A stretch of 64,000 bases of DNA, taken from NCBI RefSeq assembly GCF_021184025.1, contig NZ_CP036537.1, forward strand, positions 3,472,001 through 3,536,000. Direction: 5' to 3'. Source of the stretch: Rhodopseudomonas boonkerdii. GTDB taxonomy: Bacteria; Pseudomonadota; Alphaproteobacteria; Rhizobiales; Xanthobacteraceae. Positions 1 to 7,341 of this stretch are shown piece after piece. Position numbers and translations under genes: made by a program. Within the stretch, counting starts at the first letter, position 1. Each line of letters starts with the position of its first letter. The notes beneath the pieces are model-generated. The model did not search any database and had not been told where the DNA came from. It saw nothing but the letters and a program-made list of their open reading frames with translations.

Positions 1-258
1 GAAGCCGGCGTGCCGGATTTCGTGTCGGGCACCTGGTCGGGCATCATTGCGCCGGCCGGCACCCCGAAGGAGATCGTCGACCGCGTCGCCGCGGAAGCCA
101 AGAAGGCTCTCGCCGATCCCGACCTGCGCAAGAAGCTCGACGATCAGGGCATCGTCCCGATGGGCACATCGCCGGACGAATTCAAGACCTTCGTCACCGA
201 CGAGATCGCGCGCTGGAAGAAGGTCATCGCCGACGCCGACATCAAGATGCCGCAGTAA
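1..258 (+). CDS. TctC/Bug-family solute-binding receptor, C-terminal fragment
   Basis: The reading frame is open from the first base and ends at 258, so only about the last 85 residues are present and the start lies outside the window. The motif 'WSGIIAPAGTPKEIVDR' and the ending 'DEIARWKKVIADADIKMPQ' are typical of the second lobe of tripartite-tricarboxylate-transporter (Bug) receptors, periplasmic proteins that capture small carboxylates for a TctAB permease or for sensing. The ligand cannot be judged from this fragment. A short spacer with a GGACGCGCGA-rich dyad follows the stop. Confidence 0.9.
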   Translation, partial: EAGVPDFVSGTWSGIIAPAGTPKEIVDRVAAEAKKALADPDLRKKLDDQGIVPMGTSPDEFKTFVTDEIARWKKVIADADIKMPQ

Positions 259-372
259 GCGCGGCACCATCGCGCGTCCGTAATCGGACGCGCGATTTCT
301 CCCTTGAGCGGTCCCACGAAATCTCGCTTCATGCGCCGCGATCAGGCCCAGCCAACGAGCCCTCCGACAACC

Positions 373-768
373 ATGACCGCAAGCGCCACACCGTCCAGCC
401 TGATCGACGCTCGCATCAAGGAGCTCGGCGACTGGCGCGGCAGGACGCTGGCGCATGTTCGGGCGCTGATCAAAGCGGCGCTGCCTGACATTGTCGAAGA
501 GTGGAAATGGCGCGGCGTGCCGGTTTGGGAACATAACGGCATCATCTGCACCGGCGAGAGCTACAAGAGCGCGGTCAAGCTGACCTTCGCCAAGGGCGCT
601 ATCCTCGACGACCCCAAGGGTCTGTTCAATGCCAGTCTCGACGGCAATGTCCGTCGCGCCATCGATCTGCATGAAGGCGATGCGATCGACGAGACAGCGT
701 TCAAGGCGCTGGTCAGGGCGGCTGCGGCCGTGAACGCCAGTAAACCTGCGAAACGCAAAGAGAAATAG
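373..768 (+). CDS. DUF1801-family protein
   Basis: About 131 residues from the chosen ATG. The frame is open back to a TTG at 304 and another ATG at 331, but the upstream residues are low-complexity and the domain only begins near 'LIDARIKELGDWRG'. The core 'VEEWKWRGVPVWEHNGIICTGESYK' region followed by 'VKLTFAKGA' is the DUF1801 signature, a small alpha/beta fold of unknown biochemical function related to YdhG/YjbR-like proteins. It probably acts in the cytoplasm, as no signal peptide or membrane segment is visible. It ends in a basic 'KPAKRKEK' tail. It appears monocistronic, with a 199-nt gap to the next gene. Confidence 0.8.
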   Translation: MTASATPSSLIDARIKELGDWRGRTLAHVRALIKAALPDIVEEWKWRGVPVWEHNGIICTGESYKSAVKLTFAKGAILDDPKGLFNASLDGNVRRAIDLHEGDAIDETAFKALVRAAAAVNASKPAKRKEK

Positions 769-967
769 CCGGCCGGGCGGTATCTCAGCACAGCCATCGC
801 TGCGGCGTGGCCGCGATGCGCGCCACTCGTTAAGCCTAACCGCGGCATCCGGAGGCTGCCGACCGCCCAAGGCAGCGACGACGGTTGAGTCGCCCGGCAG
901 GCAGCGCTAGCTTGGCGGGCATAGTGGACATCGCGGGGCTCAGCCCCTTCGCCTAACCATTCACGCC

Positions 968-2380
968 ATGGCCGTATCCAGTCCCCACGGAGAACCGCGG
1001 CCGCGTCGACACCGGACGACGCTGTTCCTGTTCGTAGGTGTGGGGCTGTTGGCCTTCAGTGCAATCGCAGCCATCACCTACGTCACGACACGCCCCGTCA
1101 CCCTGCGGATCGCCGTGGGACCGGCGGATGGCAACGACAAGAACCTGATCCAGATTATCGGCGCACAATTCGCCCGAGATCGCAGCCCGATCCGGCTGTC
1201 GCTGCGTGTCACCGCGGGCGGTACCGAAAGTCTCGCATTGCTCGCGAGCGGCAAGGCCGACATCGCCGTCGCCCGCGGCGATCTCGACCTGCCGCGCGAC
1301 GCGCAATCGCTCGCCATCATGCGCAAGAATCTCGTCGTGATCTGGTCGCCTTCCGGGCGCGGCATCACGGGAAAGCGCAAGACCGCGCTCAAGACGATCG
1401 GCGACCTCGCCGGCCGCCGCATCGGCGTGGTCGGCCGCAGCGACGCCAATATCAAATTGCTGAAAGTCATCCTCACGGAAGCCGGCGTCGCCCCGGACAA
1501 GGTCAAGATCGTTCAGTTCGCAGTCGATCAGGTCGCACAGATGGCGCGTGATCCCGGCCTCGACGCATTCATGACGGTCGGTCCGCTCGACAGCAAAATC
1601 ACGGCGGATGCCATCGCCTTCAGCACCGAACCGAAGCGCGAGCTCACTTTCATCCCGATCAGTGTCTCCGACACGATCGCCCGCAAGCATCCACTCTACG
1701 AATCCGACAAGATTCCCGCGAGCAGTTTTGGCGGCAAACCGGCGCGGCCTGACGATGAGGTCGAAACGGTCAGCGTCAATCATCTCATCGTCGCCCGCAG
1801 CGAATTGCCGGATAGCACGGCCTCCGCCTTCACGCGCCAACTTCTGACCGTCCGCCAGCGTCTGTCGCGCGATAATCCCGACGCATCGAAAATCGAGAAG
1901 CCGGACACCGACAAGGATGCCGCTTTGCCAGCACATCCCGGCGCCGCCGCTTATATCGACGGCACCGAACGGACCTTTCTCGAAAAATACAGCGATTATT
2001 TCTGGGCCGGCATTCTGCTGCTATCGGTCCTGGGTTCGGCGGGCGCGTGGATCGGTCACTATCTCAAGCGCGATGAAAAGACCGCCAACACGGCCCATCG
2101 CGACAAGCTCCTGGGTACGATCGCGCGTGTTCGTGCTGCCGGCTCGCTTGCCGAGCTGAAGGAATTGCAGGGAGACGTCGATTCCGTGCTGCAAGAGACG
2201 CTCGATTGCTACGACGACGGCGCTATCGACGAAGGCGATCTCAAAGCGGTCGAGCTGGTTCTGGCGCAATTGCATCGCGCTTTGTTGGATCGGCGCATGG
2301 ACCTCGGCACCGAAGCACCGGAAATGACAGAGAGCCAGATCTCGCGCCCCCGCAAAATCGATCGCCCGACCAGCCTTTAG
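968..2380 (+). CDS. TAXI-family solute-binding protein with N- and C-terminal membrane anchors
   Basis: 470 residues. After a basic N-terminus there is a hydrophobic helix (about residues 19-41) that looks like an uncleaved anchor. It is followed by a periplasmic TAXI-type fold: 'LRIAVGPADGNDKNL', the 'GGTESLALLASGKADIAV' ligand loop and 'IGDLAGRRIGVVGR'. A second hydrophobic helix ('FWAGILLLSVLGSAGAWI', about residues 343-362) is followed by a charged cytoplasmic helical tail. TAXI proteins normally deliver substrates to TRAP permeases, but no permease gene is adjacent. The double anchor suggests a sensing or assembly role. The family call is firm; ligand and role are unknown. Confidence 0.85.
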   Translation: MAVSSPHGEPRPRRHRTTLFLFVGVGLLAFSAIAAITYVTTRPVTLRIAVGPADGNDKNLIQIIGAQFARDRSPIRLSLRVTAGGTESLALLASGKADIAVARGDLDLPRDAQSLAIMRKNLVVIWSPSGRGITGKRKTALKTIGDLAGRRIGVVGRSDANIKLLKVILTEAGVAPDKVKIVQFAVDQVAQMARDPGLDAFMTVGPLDSKITADAIAFSTEPKRELTFIPISVSDTIARKHPLYESDKIPASSFGGKPARPDDEVETVSVNHLIVARSELPDSTASAFTRQLLTVRQRLSRDNPDASKIEKPDTDKDAALPAHPGAAAYIDGTERTFLEKYSDYFWAGILLLSVLGSAGAWIGHYLKRDEKTANTAHRDKLLGTIARVRAAGSLAELKELQGDVDSVLQETLDCYDDGAIDEGDLKAVELVLAQLHRALLDRRMDLGTEAPEMTESQISRPRKIDRPTSL

Positions 2381-2471
2381 CGTTCGCGGCGCACGCGATT
2401 TGCCACAGTCGCCCACAATTGCCTGTGCCGATGCAGAACGGATAGTTTTGCGCATCTATGGAGATGCACAA

Positions 2472-2876
2472 ATGGAACTCACCTGTCCCTGCAAAGCGGT
2501 CACCCTGCGGATTTCCTCCGAGCCTGTCGCCCAGTTCTGGTGCCACTGCGCCGACTGCCAGACCGTCCACGGCGCGGCCTATGTGGCGGAGTCGATCTAT
2601 CCTGCCGGGGATGTCGAGATCGTCTCTGGCGACACAACGAGTTTCGCCTTGAAGACGACGCCGCGCATCAGTTGCGCGACATGCGGCACACGACTGGTCG
2701 TCGAACTCCCCGGGATCGAGATGCGCGCCATCAACGGCTACCTGCTGACGGATACATTCAAGCCGAGCCTCCATATCCATTGCAGCGAGGCCGTCGCACC
2801 AATTCGCGACAACCTTCCGCATTACGCCACCATGCCGGCGGCGTTCGGTGGCGACGACAGGCGGGTGGACTGGTAG
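2472..2876 (+). CDS. GFA-family zinc protein (Gfa/CENP-V fold)
   Basis: 134 residues. The ATG at 2472 is preceded by GGAG (2460-2463) at 8-nt spacing, which favours it over the upstream in-frame codons. Cysteines occur as C5-x-C7, C24-x-C26-x2-C29 and C68-x2-C71, the zinc-binding pattern of the family named after glutathione-dependent formaldehyde-activating enzyme. Members bind zinc and some bind glutathione, but most have no assigned reaction, so a formaldehyde role should not be assumed. Cytoplasmic. The following gene is a glutathione transferase-like protein 83 nt downstream on the same strand, a loose thematic link through glutathione. Confidence 0.88.
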   Translation: MELTCPCKAVTLRISSEPVAQFWCHCADCQTVHGAAYVAESIYPAGDVEIVSGDTTSFALKTTPRISCATCGTRLVVELPGIEMRAINGYLLTDTFKPSLHIHCSEAVAPIRDNLPHYATMPAAFGGDDRRVDW

Positions 2877-2959
2877 GCCAGAAAGCAGCCGGCCCACTTG
2901 CATGCAGTTGCATCCATCCTTACGTGTCCCGGATACCCTTCCCTCTCCGGAGCCTGCCG

Positions 2960-3841
2960 ATGACCGACGTCCCCTACACGCCCCCGAAAGTCTGGACCTG
3001 GAACAAGCCCAGCGGCGGCCAGTTCGCCTCGGTCAATCGGCCGATCGCCGGACCGACTCATGAGAAGGAGCTTCCGGTCGGCAAGCATCCGTTCCAGCTT
3101 TACTCGCTGGCGACGCCCAACGGACAGAAAGTCACCATCATGTTCGAGGAGCTGCTCGCCGCAGGCCATAAGGGCGCCGAATATGACGCCTGGCTGATCA
3201 AGATCGACGGCAACCAGTTCGGCTCCGGGTTCGTCGATGTCAATCCGAACTCGAAGATCCCGGCGCTGATCGACCGTAGCGGCGACAAGCCATTTCGCGT
3301 GTTCGAATCCGGCGCAATCCTGACCCATCTCGCCGAGAAGTTCGGCGCGTTCCTGCCGAAAGACGGTCCGGCACGGGCTGAAACCCTGTCCTGGCTGTTC
3401 TGGCAGATGGGCAGCGCCCCGTTCCTCGGCGGCGGCTTCGGGCATTTCTATGCCTATGCGCCCAGCAAGATCGAATATGCCATCGACCGTTATGCCATGG
3501 AGACCAAGCGCCAGCTCGACGTGCTGGATCGCCAGCTGGCCAACAACGAGTTCATCGCCGGCAAGGACTACAGCATCGCCGATATGGCGATCTTTCCCTG
3601 GTATGGCGGCCTCGCCGAAGGCGCGATCTATGGCGATGCCGGCACGTTCCTCGATGTGCAGAGCTACAAGAACCTGCAGCGCTGGACCAGGGCGATCGGC
3701 GCACGCCCGGCCGTGAAGCGCGGTCGCATGGTCAATCGCGTCTCGGGCGATCCCGCCCGCCAGCTCCACGAACGCCATGACGCCAGCGACTTCGAGACAC
3801 GGACCCAGGACAAGATCGAGGCGCAGGCCGGCAAGGCCTGA
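2960..3841 (+). CDS. yghU: YghU-like glutathione S-transferase (disulfide-bond reductase type)
   Basis: 293 residues, close to the roughly 288 of E. coli YghU. The frame is open much further upstream (to 2540), but that part overlaps the GFA gene in another frame. The ATG at 2960 gives the family N-terminus 'MTDVPYTPPKVWTWNKPSGG'. A thioredoxin-like domain (about 45-130, with 'VNPNSKIPAL' and 'VFESGAILTHLAEKFG') precedes an all-alpha C-terminal domain with 'FIAGKDYSIADMAIFPWY'. The family reduces small disulfides using glutathione and lacks classic conjugation activity. Cytoplasmic. A strong hairpin follows the stop at 17 nt. Confidence 0.92.
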   Translation: MTDVPYTPPKVWTWNKPSGGQFASVNRPIAGPTHEKELPVGKHPFQLYSLATPNGQKVTIMFEELLAAGHKGAEYDAWLIKIDGNQFGSGFVDVNPNSKIPALIDRSGDKPFRVFESGAILTHLAEKFGAFLPKDGPARAETLSWLFWQMGSAPFLGGGFGHFYAYAPSKIEYAIDRYAMETKRQLDVLDRQLANNEFIAGKDYSIADMAIFPWYGGLAEGAIYGDAGTFLDVQSYKNLQRWTRAIGARPAVKRGRMVNRVSGDPARQLHERHDASDFETRTQDKIEAQAGKA

Positions 3842-3857
3842 TCGTTGCCTCACAACG

Positions 3858-3885
3858 AAGAAGCCCCGCGCGAGCGGGGCTTCTT
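3858..3885. terminator. Intrinsic-terminator-like hairpin between convergent genes
   Basis: AAGAAGCCCCGC and GCGGGGCTTCTT form a perfect 12-bp stem around a GCGA loop. It lies 17 nt after the yghU-like stop and 33 nt before the stop of the convergent psiF-like gene, so it could end both transcripts. The uridine tract is weak: TTCTT sits in the stem's own 3' arm. Confidence 0.8.
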
Positions 3886-3917
3886 GCATAAATGCAAACA
3901 GCGATGCGCCTGCGCGC

Positions 3918-4145
3918 TCAGCCCTTCATGCACTTGTCGATGGAGCTCTTCTTTGCAGCGCCCGACAGCGGCTTGCCGTCGGCGCTCTTGGCGTTGCTCT
4001 CGCAGCATTTCTTCATATGGCTGGCTTTGGCGGCGCCGGCCAGCGGCTTGCCGTCGGCTGATGTAGCGGAGCAAGCCGCGTTCTGCGCCATCGCCGGCGC
4101 GGCTGCGAACATGCTCAAGAGAACGAGGACAGACAGGCGTTTCAT
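3918..4145 (-). CDS. psiF: PsiF-type small secreted protein
   Basis: 75 residues with a Sec signal peptide ('MKRLSVLVLLSMFAAAPAMA', cleavage near residue 20-21). The mature part is two near-copies of a 27-30-residue unit: 'SADGKPLAGAAKASHMKKC' and 'SADGKPLSGAAKKSSIDKC', each ending in a Lys-Cys motif. This is the PsiF repeat, named from an E. coli phosphate-starvation-inducible gene. The biochemical role is unknown; a small periplasmic protein is expected. The duplication is also visible in the DNA. No phosphate-box is obvious upstream, so phosphate control is only a family-based guess. Confidence 0.85.
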   Translation of the reverse strand: MKRLSVLVLLSMFAAAPAMAQNAACSATSADGKPLAGAAKASHMKKCCESNAKSADGKPLSGAAKKSSIDKCMKG

Positions 4146-4230
4146 GGACGACTCCCGGTTTGTTGGAACCCCAGCCTAGCGCAACCGCACGATGCCGCAA
4201 TGGCGGCAAAGCGCACCTGCTTACCGTTTT

Positions 4231-4644
4231 CTACACGCTATGCCGCGGCCGGGCTATTTCGCCGCGGGTGGTCGCGATTCCCATCTCGAAACTGTCGGCG
4301 ATGCGCCGGGCACGCAATATGATGGCGTCGGCAACGTCCGCGTCGAAAATCTCGCGTGTCGTGGGTTCGAACAGCGCCAGCCAGCGGTCGAAATGCGCCC
4401 CCGTCAGCGGCAGCATCAGATGCGGACGCATCGGACGGCCGTTATAGCGTCCGGTCTTGAGCATCATCGATGACCAGAAATCGCTGATCTGGGCGAGATG
4501 ATGATTCCAGTCGGCCACCGCCGCGTTGAAGATCGGGCCAAGCACCTCGTCCTCGCGAGCGCGGCTGTAAAAGGTGTGCACGAGGAGCGCGATATTCTCC
4601 TCGTTCAGGGACGGCTGGAAGCTGGTAAAACCGGGCTGGGACAT
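4231..4644 (-). CDS. Group III truncated haemoglobin
   Basis: 137 residues, the usual size for a 2-on-2 globin. 'FYSRAREDEVLGPIFN' matches the B-helix region of group III globins such as Campylobacter Ctb. By alignment from memory, H49 in 'WNHHLAQISDFW' is the E7 distal histidine and H75 in 'RPHLML' the proximal haem ligand. Group III globins bind O2/NO and are linked to peroxide or nitrosative chemistry. Cytoplasmic and apparently monocistronic. A PsiF-like gene lies downstream on the same strand about 85 nt away, but nothing indicates a functional link. Confidence 0.9.
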   Translation of the reverse strand: MSQPGFTSFQPSLNEENIALLVHTFYSRAREDEVLGPIFNAAVADWNHHLAQISDFWSSMMLKTGRYNGRPMRPHLMLPLTGAHFDRWLALFEPTTREIFDADVADAIILRARRIADSFEMGIATTRGEIARPRHSV

Positions 4645-4752
4645 ACCGCTGATTTAGGTGACGACGGCCACTCCGGCAACCGCTCTCACTTCAGCATTTG
4701 ACGCCGCCCCTTTTTCGGATGCGGCGCATTCCTTCTGTTCATCAGGATGGAT

Positions 4753-4783
4753 GCCACGCCTGCGAGAACCCGCAAGGCGTGGC
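4753..4783 (-). terminator. Hairpin downstream of the aldolase gene
   Basis: GCCACGCC (4753-4760) pairs with GGCGTGGC (4776-4783), with additional GCG/CGC pairing near the loop. On the minus strand it falls just after the aldolase stop at 4799. There is no uridine tract, so it may be a factor-dependent end or an mRNA-stabilising hairpin. Confidence 0.5.
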
Positions 4784-4798
4784 CCCGCCGATGCAAAC

Positions 4799-5593
4799 TC
4801 AGTTGCGATAGGACGGATCGACCCGGTCCAGCTTGCGCAGCAGCGCCGGCCAGGCGAGTTCGCCGCTGAGGCCTGGAACGTTGTCGCGCGGCTTCATGCG
4901 ATCATAGGTGTCCTGCAGCACGCTCTGCGGCGGCGTGATCAGCTTGGTGTTGCAGGACAGCGCTGCCACCTGAACCTGACAAGCACGCTCCATCCGGAAC
5001 AGCACATTGAAGGCTGACGCGATGGTCTTGCCCACGACCAGGAGACCATGATTGCGCAGCACCATGGCCTCATGATCGCCGAGATGCGCGATCAGGCGTT
5101 CGCGTTCGTCGGGATTGTCGGCAATCCCCTCGAAGTCGTGATAGGCGACGTGCAGGAAGCGCATGCAGGTTTGCGCCACCGGCAGCAAGCCGCATTCCAT
5201 CGCCGAGACCGCCATGCCGGCGACCGTATGCGTATGGGCGACACAATCGACATCGTGCCGCGCCATATGGATGGCGCTATGGATCACGAAGCCGGCCGCG
5301 TTCACGCTGTAGGCGGAGGCATTGAACAGCGTGTTGCCGTCGAGATCGATCTTCACCAGGCTCGATGCATCGATCTCCTCATACAGCATACCATAGGGAT
5401 TGATCAGGAACTGATCTTCCGTGCCCGGCACGCGGCAGGAGATATGGTTGGCGATCATTTCCGTCATGCCGTACATCGCCGTGAGGCGATAGCACGCGGC
5501 AAGATTGACACGTGACTGCCACTCCTCCGGACTCACTTGATCCTGCACGGAGCGGACGACTTTGACGGCGGGTGCGCAGACGGCGGCATTCAT
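4799..5593 (-). CDS. Class II aldolase/adducin-family protein
   Basis: 264 residues. The metal-binding histidine cluster 'CVAHTHTVAGMAVS' and the later 'MVLRNHGLLVVGKT' are the hallmarks of the zinc-dependent class II aldolase/adducin fold (fuculose-phosphate aldolase type). An early 'MYGMTEMIANHIS' and 'FLINPYGMLYEEI' support a full-length protein. The start is preceded by GGGAG. It lies 27 nt after the TctC receptor gene on the same strand, so both are probably co-transcribed and may serve uptake and cleavage or isomerisation of one carboxylate or sugar acid. The substrate cannot be read from the sequence. Cytoplasmic. Confidence 0.88.
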   Translation of the reverse strand: MNAAVCAPAVKVVRSVQDQVSPEEWQSRVNLAACYRLTAMYGMTEMIANHISCRVPGTEDQFLINPYGMLYEEIDASSLVKIDLDGNTLFNASAYSVNAAGFVIHSAIHMARHDVDCVAHTHTVAGMAVSAMECGLLPVAQTCMRFLHVAYHDFEGIADNPDERERLIAHLGDHEAMVLRNHGLLVVGKTIASAFNVLFRMERACQVQVAALSCNTKLITPPQSVLQDTYDRMKPRDNVPGLSGELAWPALLRKLDRVDPSYRN

Positions 5594-5620
5594 TGATGAT
5601 CTCCCTTGTCTGTCTCGTGG

Positions 5621-6601
5621 TCAGTCGACTGTGATGTTCGCTTCGCGAATGAGCTTGCCGAGACGCTCGCTTTCGCTCTTCACATGAGCGTCGAGCCCGG
5701 CAGACGTCATCGGCCATGGCTGGTTGCCCATCGGGTCCATCTTCTTCGCGAATTCCGGCGTCTTGATCACGTTGTTGATAGCCGCGCTGAGTTTATCCAG
5801 CACCGGCTGCGGGGTGCCGGCCGGGGCGAAGACGGCGAACCAGGTGGAGCCGACGATGCTCGGAAATCCCAGTTCCTTGAAGGTCGGCACATCGGGCAAC
5901 TGCGGCAGGCGTTCTTCGGACAAAACCGCGATCGCCCGATACAGACCCGCATTGTGGTTCGGCACCGTGTTGGTCAGCGCCTCCACATTGCTGTCGACGA
6001 CGCCGGCGAGCAGATCGTTCATCGCCGGCGCGGCGCCGCGATAATGCACATGCTGCAGCTTCACGCCGAGCCCGCGCGCGACGATCTCGCCCATCAGATG
6101 CACCGTGCTGCCCGGCCCGTTGGTGGCGTTGTTGACCTTGTTGGGATTGGCGAGCGCATAGGCACGGAACGCAGCGACATCCTTCGCCGGAAAGTCCTTC
6201 TTCACATTGAAGGCAAAAGGCACCTTCACCACCATGGCGACCGGCGCGAAGTCTGCGAGCTTGTATTTGATCGAGGCGAGCAGATGCGGATTGGTCGTGA
6301 ATGTGGTCGCGGCTGCAAAGAGCAGCGTATAGCCGTCCTTATCGGCTCCGGCGACATATTGCGCACCAATGGAGGTCGAGGCGCCGCCACGGTTCTCAAT
6401 AATCACCTGCTTGCCCAGCTCTGCGCCGAGCTGTTCGGTAAGAACGCGCGCGACGATATCGGTCGTTCCGCCCGGCGGAAATGGCACGACCATCGTGATG
6501 TTGCGATCCGGGTACTGTTGCGCCTGCCCCGGCGCCACGGCCATCAGCGATGCGGCAATAGCCGCAGCGATGGCGATGCATCGACCTGTCCTCGTCCTCA
6601 C
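5621..6601 (-). CDS. TctC/Bug-family periplasmic receptor
   Basis: 326 residues from a GTG at 6601, chosen because GGGAG sits just upstream and it yields a proper signal peptide ('RTRTGRCIAIAAAIAASLMA', cleaved near 'GQAQ'). An upstream ATG at 6628 lacks a ribosome site and lies inside an inverted repeat. Diagnostic motifs are 'YPDRNITMVVPFPPGGTTDI' and 'VFAPAGTPQPVLDKL'. The family binds carboxylates in the periplasm. No TctAB permease genes are adjacent, as is common for expanded Bug families. It is the first gene of a probable two-gene operon with the class II aldolase. Confidence 0.92.
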   Translation of the reverse strand: MRTRTGRCIAIAAAIAASLMAVAPGQAQQYPDRNITMVVPFPPGGTTDIVARVLTEQLGAELGKQVIIENRGGASTSIGAQYVAGADKDGYTLLFAAATTFTTNPHLLASIKYKLADFAPVAMVVKVPFAFNVKKDFPAKDVAAFRAYALANPNKVNNATNGPGSTVHLMGEIVARGLGVKLQHVHYRGAAPAMNDLLAGVVDSNVEALTNTVPNHNAGLYRAIAVLSEERLPQLPDVPTFKELGFPSIVGSTWFAVFAPAGTPQPVLDKLSAAINNVIKTPEFAKKMDPMGNQPWPMTSAGLDAHVKSESERLGKLIREANITVD

Positions 6602-6620
6602 GTTCTCTCCCGCTTTACGC

Positions 6621-6652
6621 CGTTCCATCGCGCCTGCGGGCGACGTGGAACG
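6621..6652. promoter_or_regulatory. Inverted repeat in the leader of the TctC-aldolase operon
   Basis: CGTTCCA (6621-6627) and TGGAACG (6646-6652) are perfect 7-bp arms with an inner GCC/GGC pair. The dyad begins 20 nt upstream of the preferred GTG start, so it is either an operator or a 5'-leader hairpin. No regulator gene adjoins it. Confidence 0.4.
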
Positions 6653-6737
6653 ATTTTGTCCGGAGAAGCTAGAGTAACAGCCAAAGCGATGCGAGGACTA
6701 AATCAGCCGATCAGCCATCGGAATATGCAGGCTGAAA

Positions 6738-7067
6738 TCAGTGCGCCGTGGCTTTCGAAAATACATTGATGACGACCACGCCGGCGACGATCAGACCGAG
6801 GCCTCCCAAAGCCGGCGCATCGAGTTTCTGCCCCTGGAAAATCCAGGCGATGGCGGTGATCAGGACGATGCCGACGCCCGACCATATCGCATAGGCGATG
6901 CCGGTCGGTATGGTGCGTAGCGCCAGCGACAGGAAGTAAAACGAGATCGCATAGCCAGCCACCGTGATGGCGGATGGAATCGGCCTGGTGAAACCATCCG
7001 AGACTTTCAGAAAGCTGGTGGCGATGACCTCCGAGAGAATGGCGACGGCCAGATAGAGATAGGTCAT
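6738..7067 (-). CDS. emrE: EmrE-like small multidrug resistance (SMR) exporter
   Basis: 109 residues with four predicted membrane helices. The essential glutamate of helix 1 is present as E13 in '[21 protein letters not shown]'. The family signature '[18 protein letters not shown]' is essentially identical to that of EmrE, and '[13 protein letters not shown]' matches its C-terminus. EmrE-type dimers exchange protons for quaternary ammonium and other cationic compounds across the inner membrane. Its ATG overlaps the stop of the upstream small ORF by 4 nt, so it is translationally coupled as the last gene of the RND efflux operon. The family call is firm; the substrates are inferred. Confidence 0.93.
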   Translation of the reverse strand: MTYLYLAVAILSEVIATSFLKVSDGFTRPIPSAITVAGYAISFYFLSLALRTIPTGIAYAIWSGVGIVLITAIAWIFQGQKLDAPALGGLGLIVAGVVVINVFSKATAH

Positions 7068-7318
7068 GACGCCCGCCTCGCCCGGCTCTGTTCCGGCCCC
7101 GCACCGGCCACACGTTCCAAATAATCCCGATGGATCGCCTGCACCGTGATGCGGTCGTCGAATTTCACCCGCATGCTGTTGGGCGAGCCCATGCCGACAA
7201 TGACTCCCTCACGGAGGCCATAGCTCGGATGGCGCTGGAGTCCCAGCGGCGACATCCGCACCCGATCTCCATAAGTCAGGCGATCGGGATCGAGCTCGCG
7301 ATCGAGTTCATGGATCAT
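7064..7318 (-). CDS. Small SH3-barrel-like protein of unknown function in an efflux operon
   Basis: About 84 residues from the ATG at 7318; another ATG at 7330 has its GGAG touching the start codon and is less likely. The core '[13 protein letters not shown]' ... 'REGVIVGMG' ... 'SMRVKFDDR' looks like a short all-beta SH3/KOW-like barrel, with no signal peptide or membrane helix. It sits 23 nt after the RND pump gene and overlaps emrE by 4 nt, so it is part of the operon. I do not recognise a named family. A cytosolic accessory or regulatory role is only a guess from position. Confidence 0.7.
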   Translation of the reverse strand: MIHELDRELDPDRLTYGDRVRMSPLGLQRHPSYGLREGVIVGMGSPNSMRVKFDDRITVQAIHRDYLERVAGAGPEQSRARRAS

Positions 7319-7341
7319 GCTACGGGGCATCTCCGGTCTCC

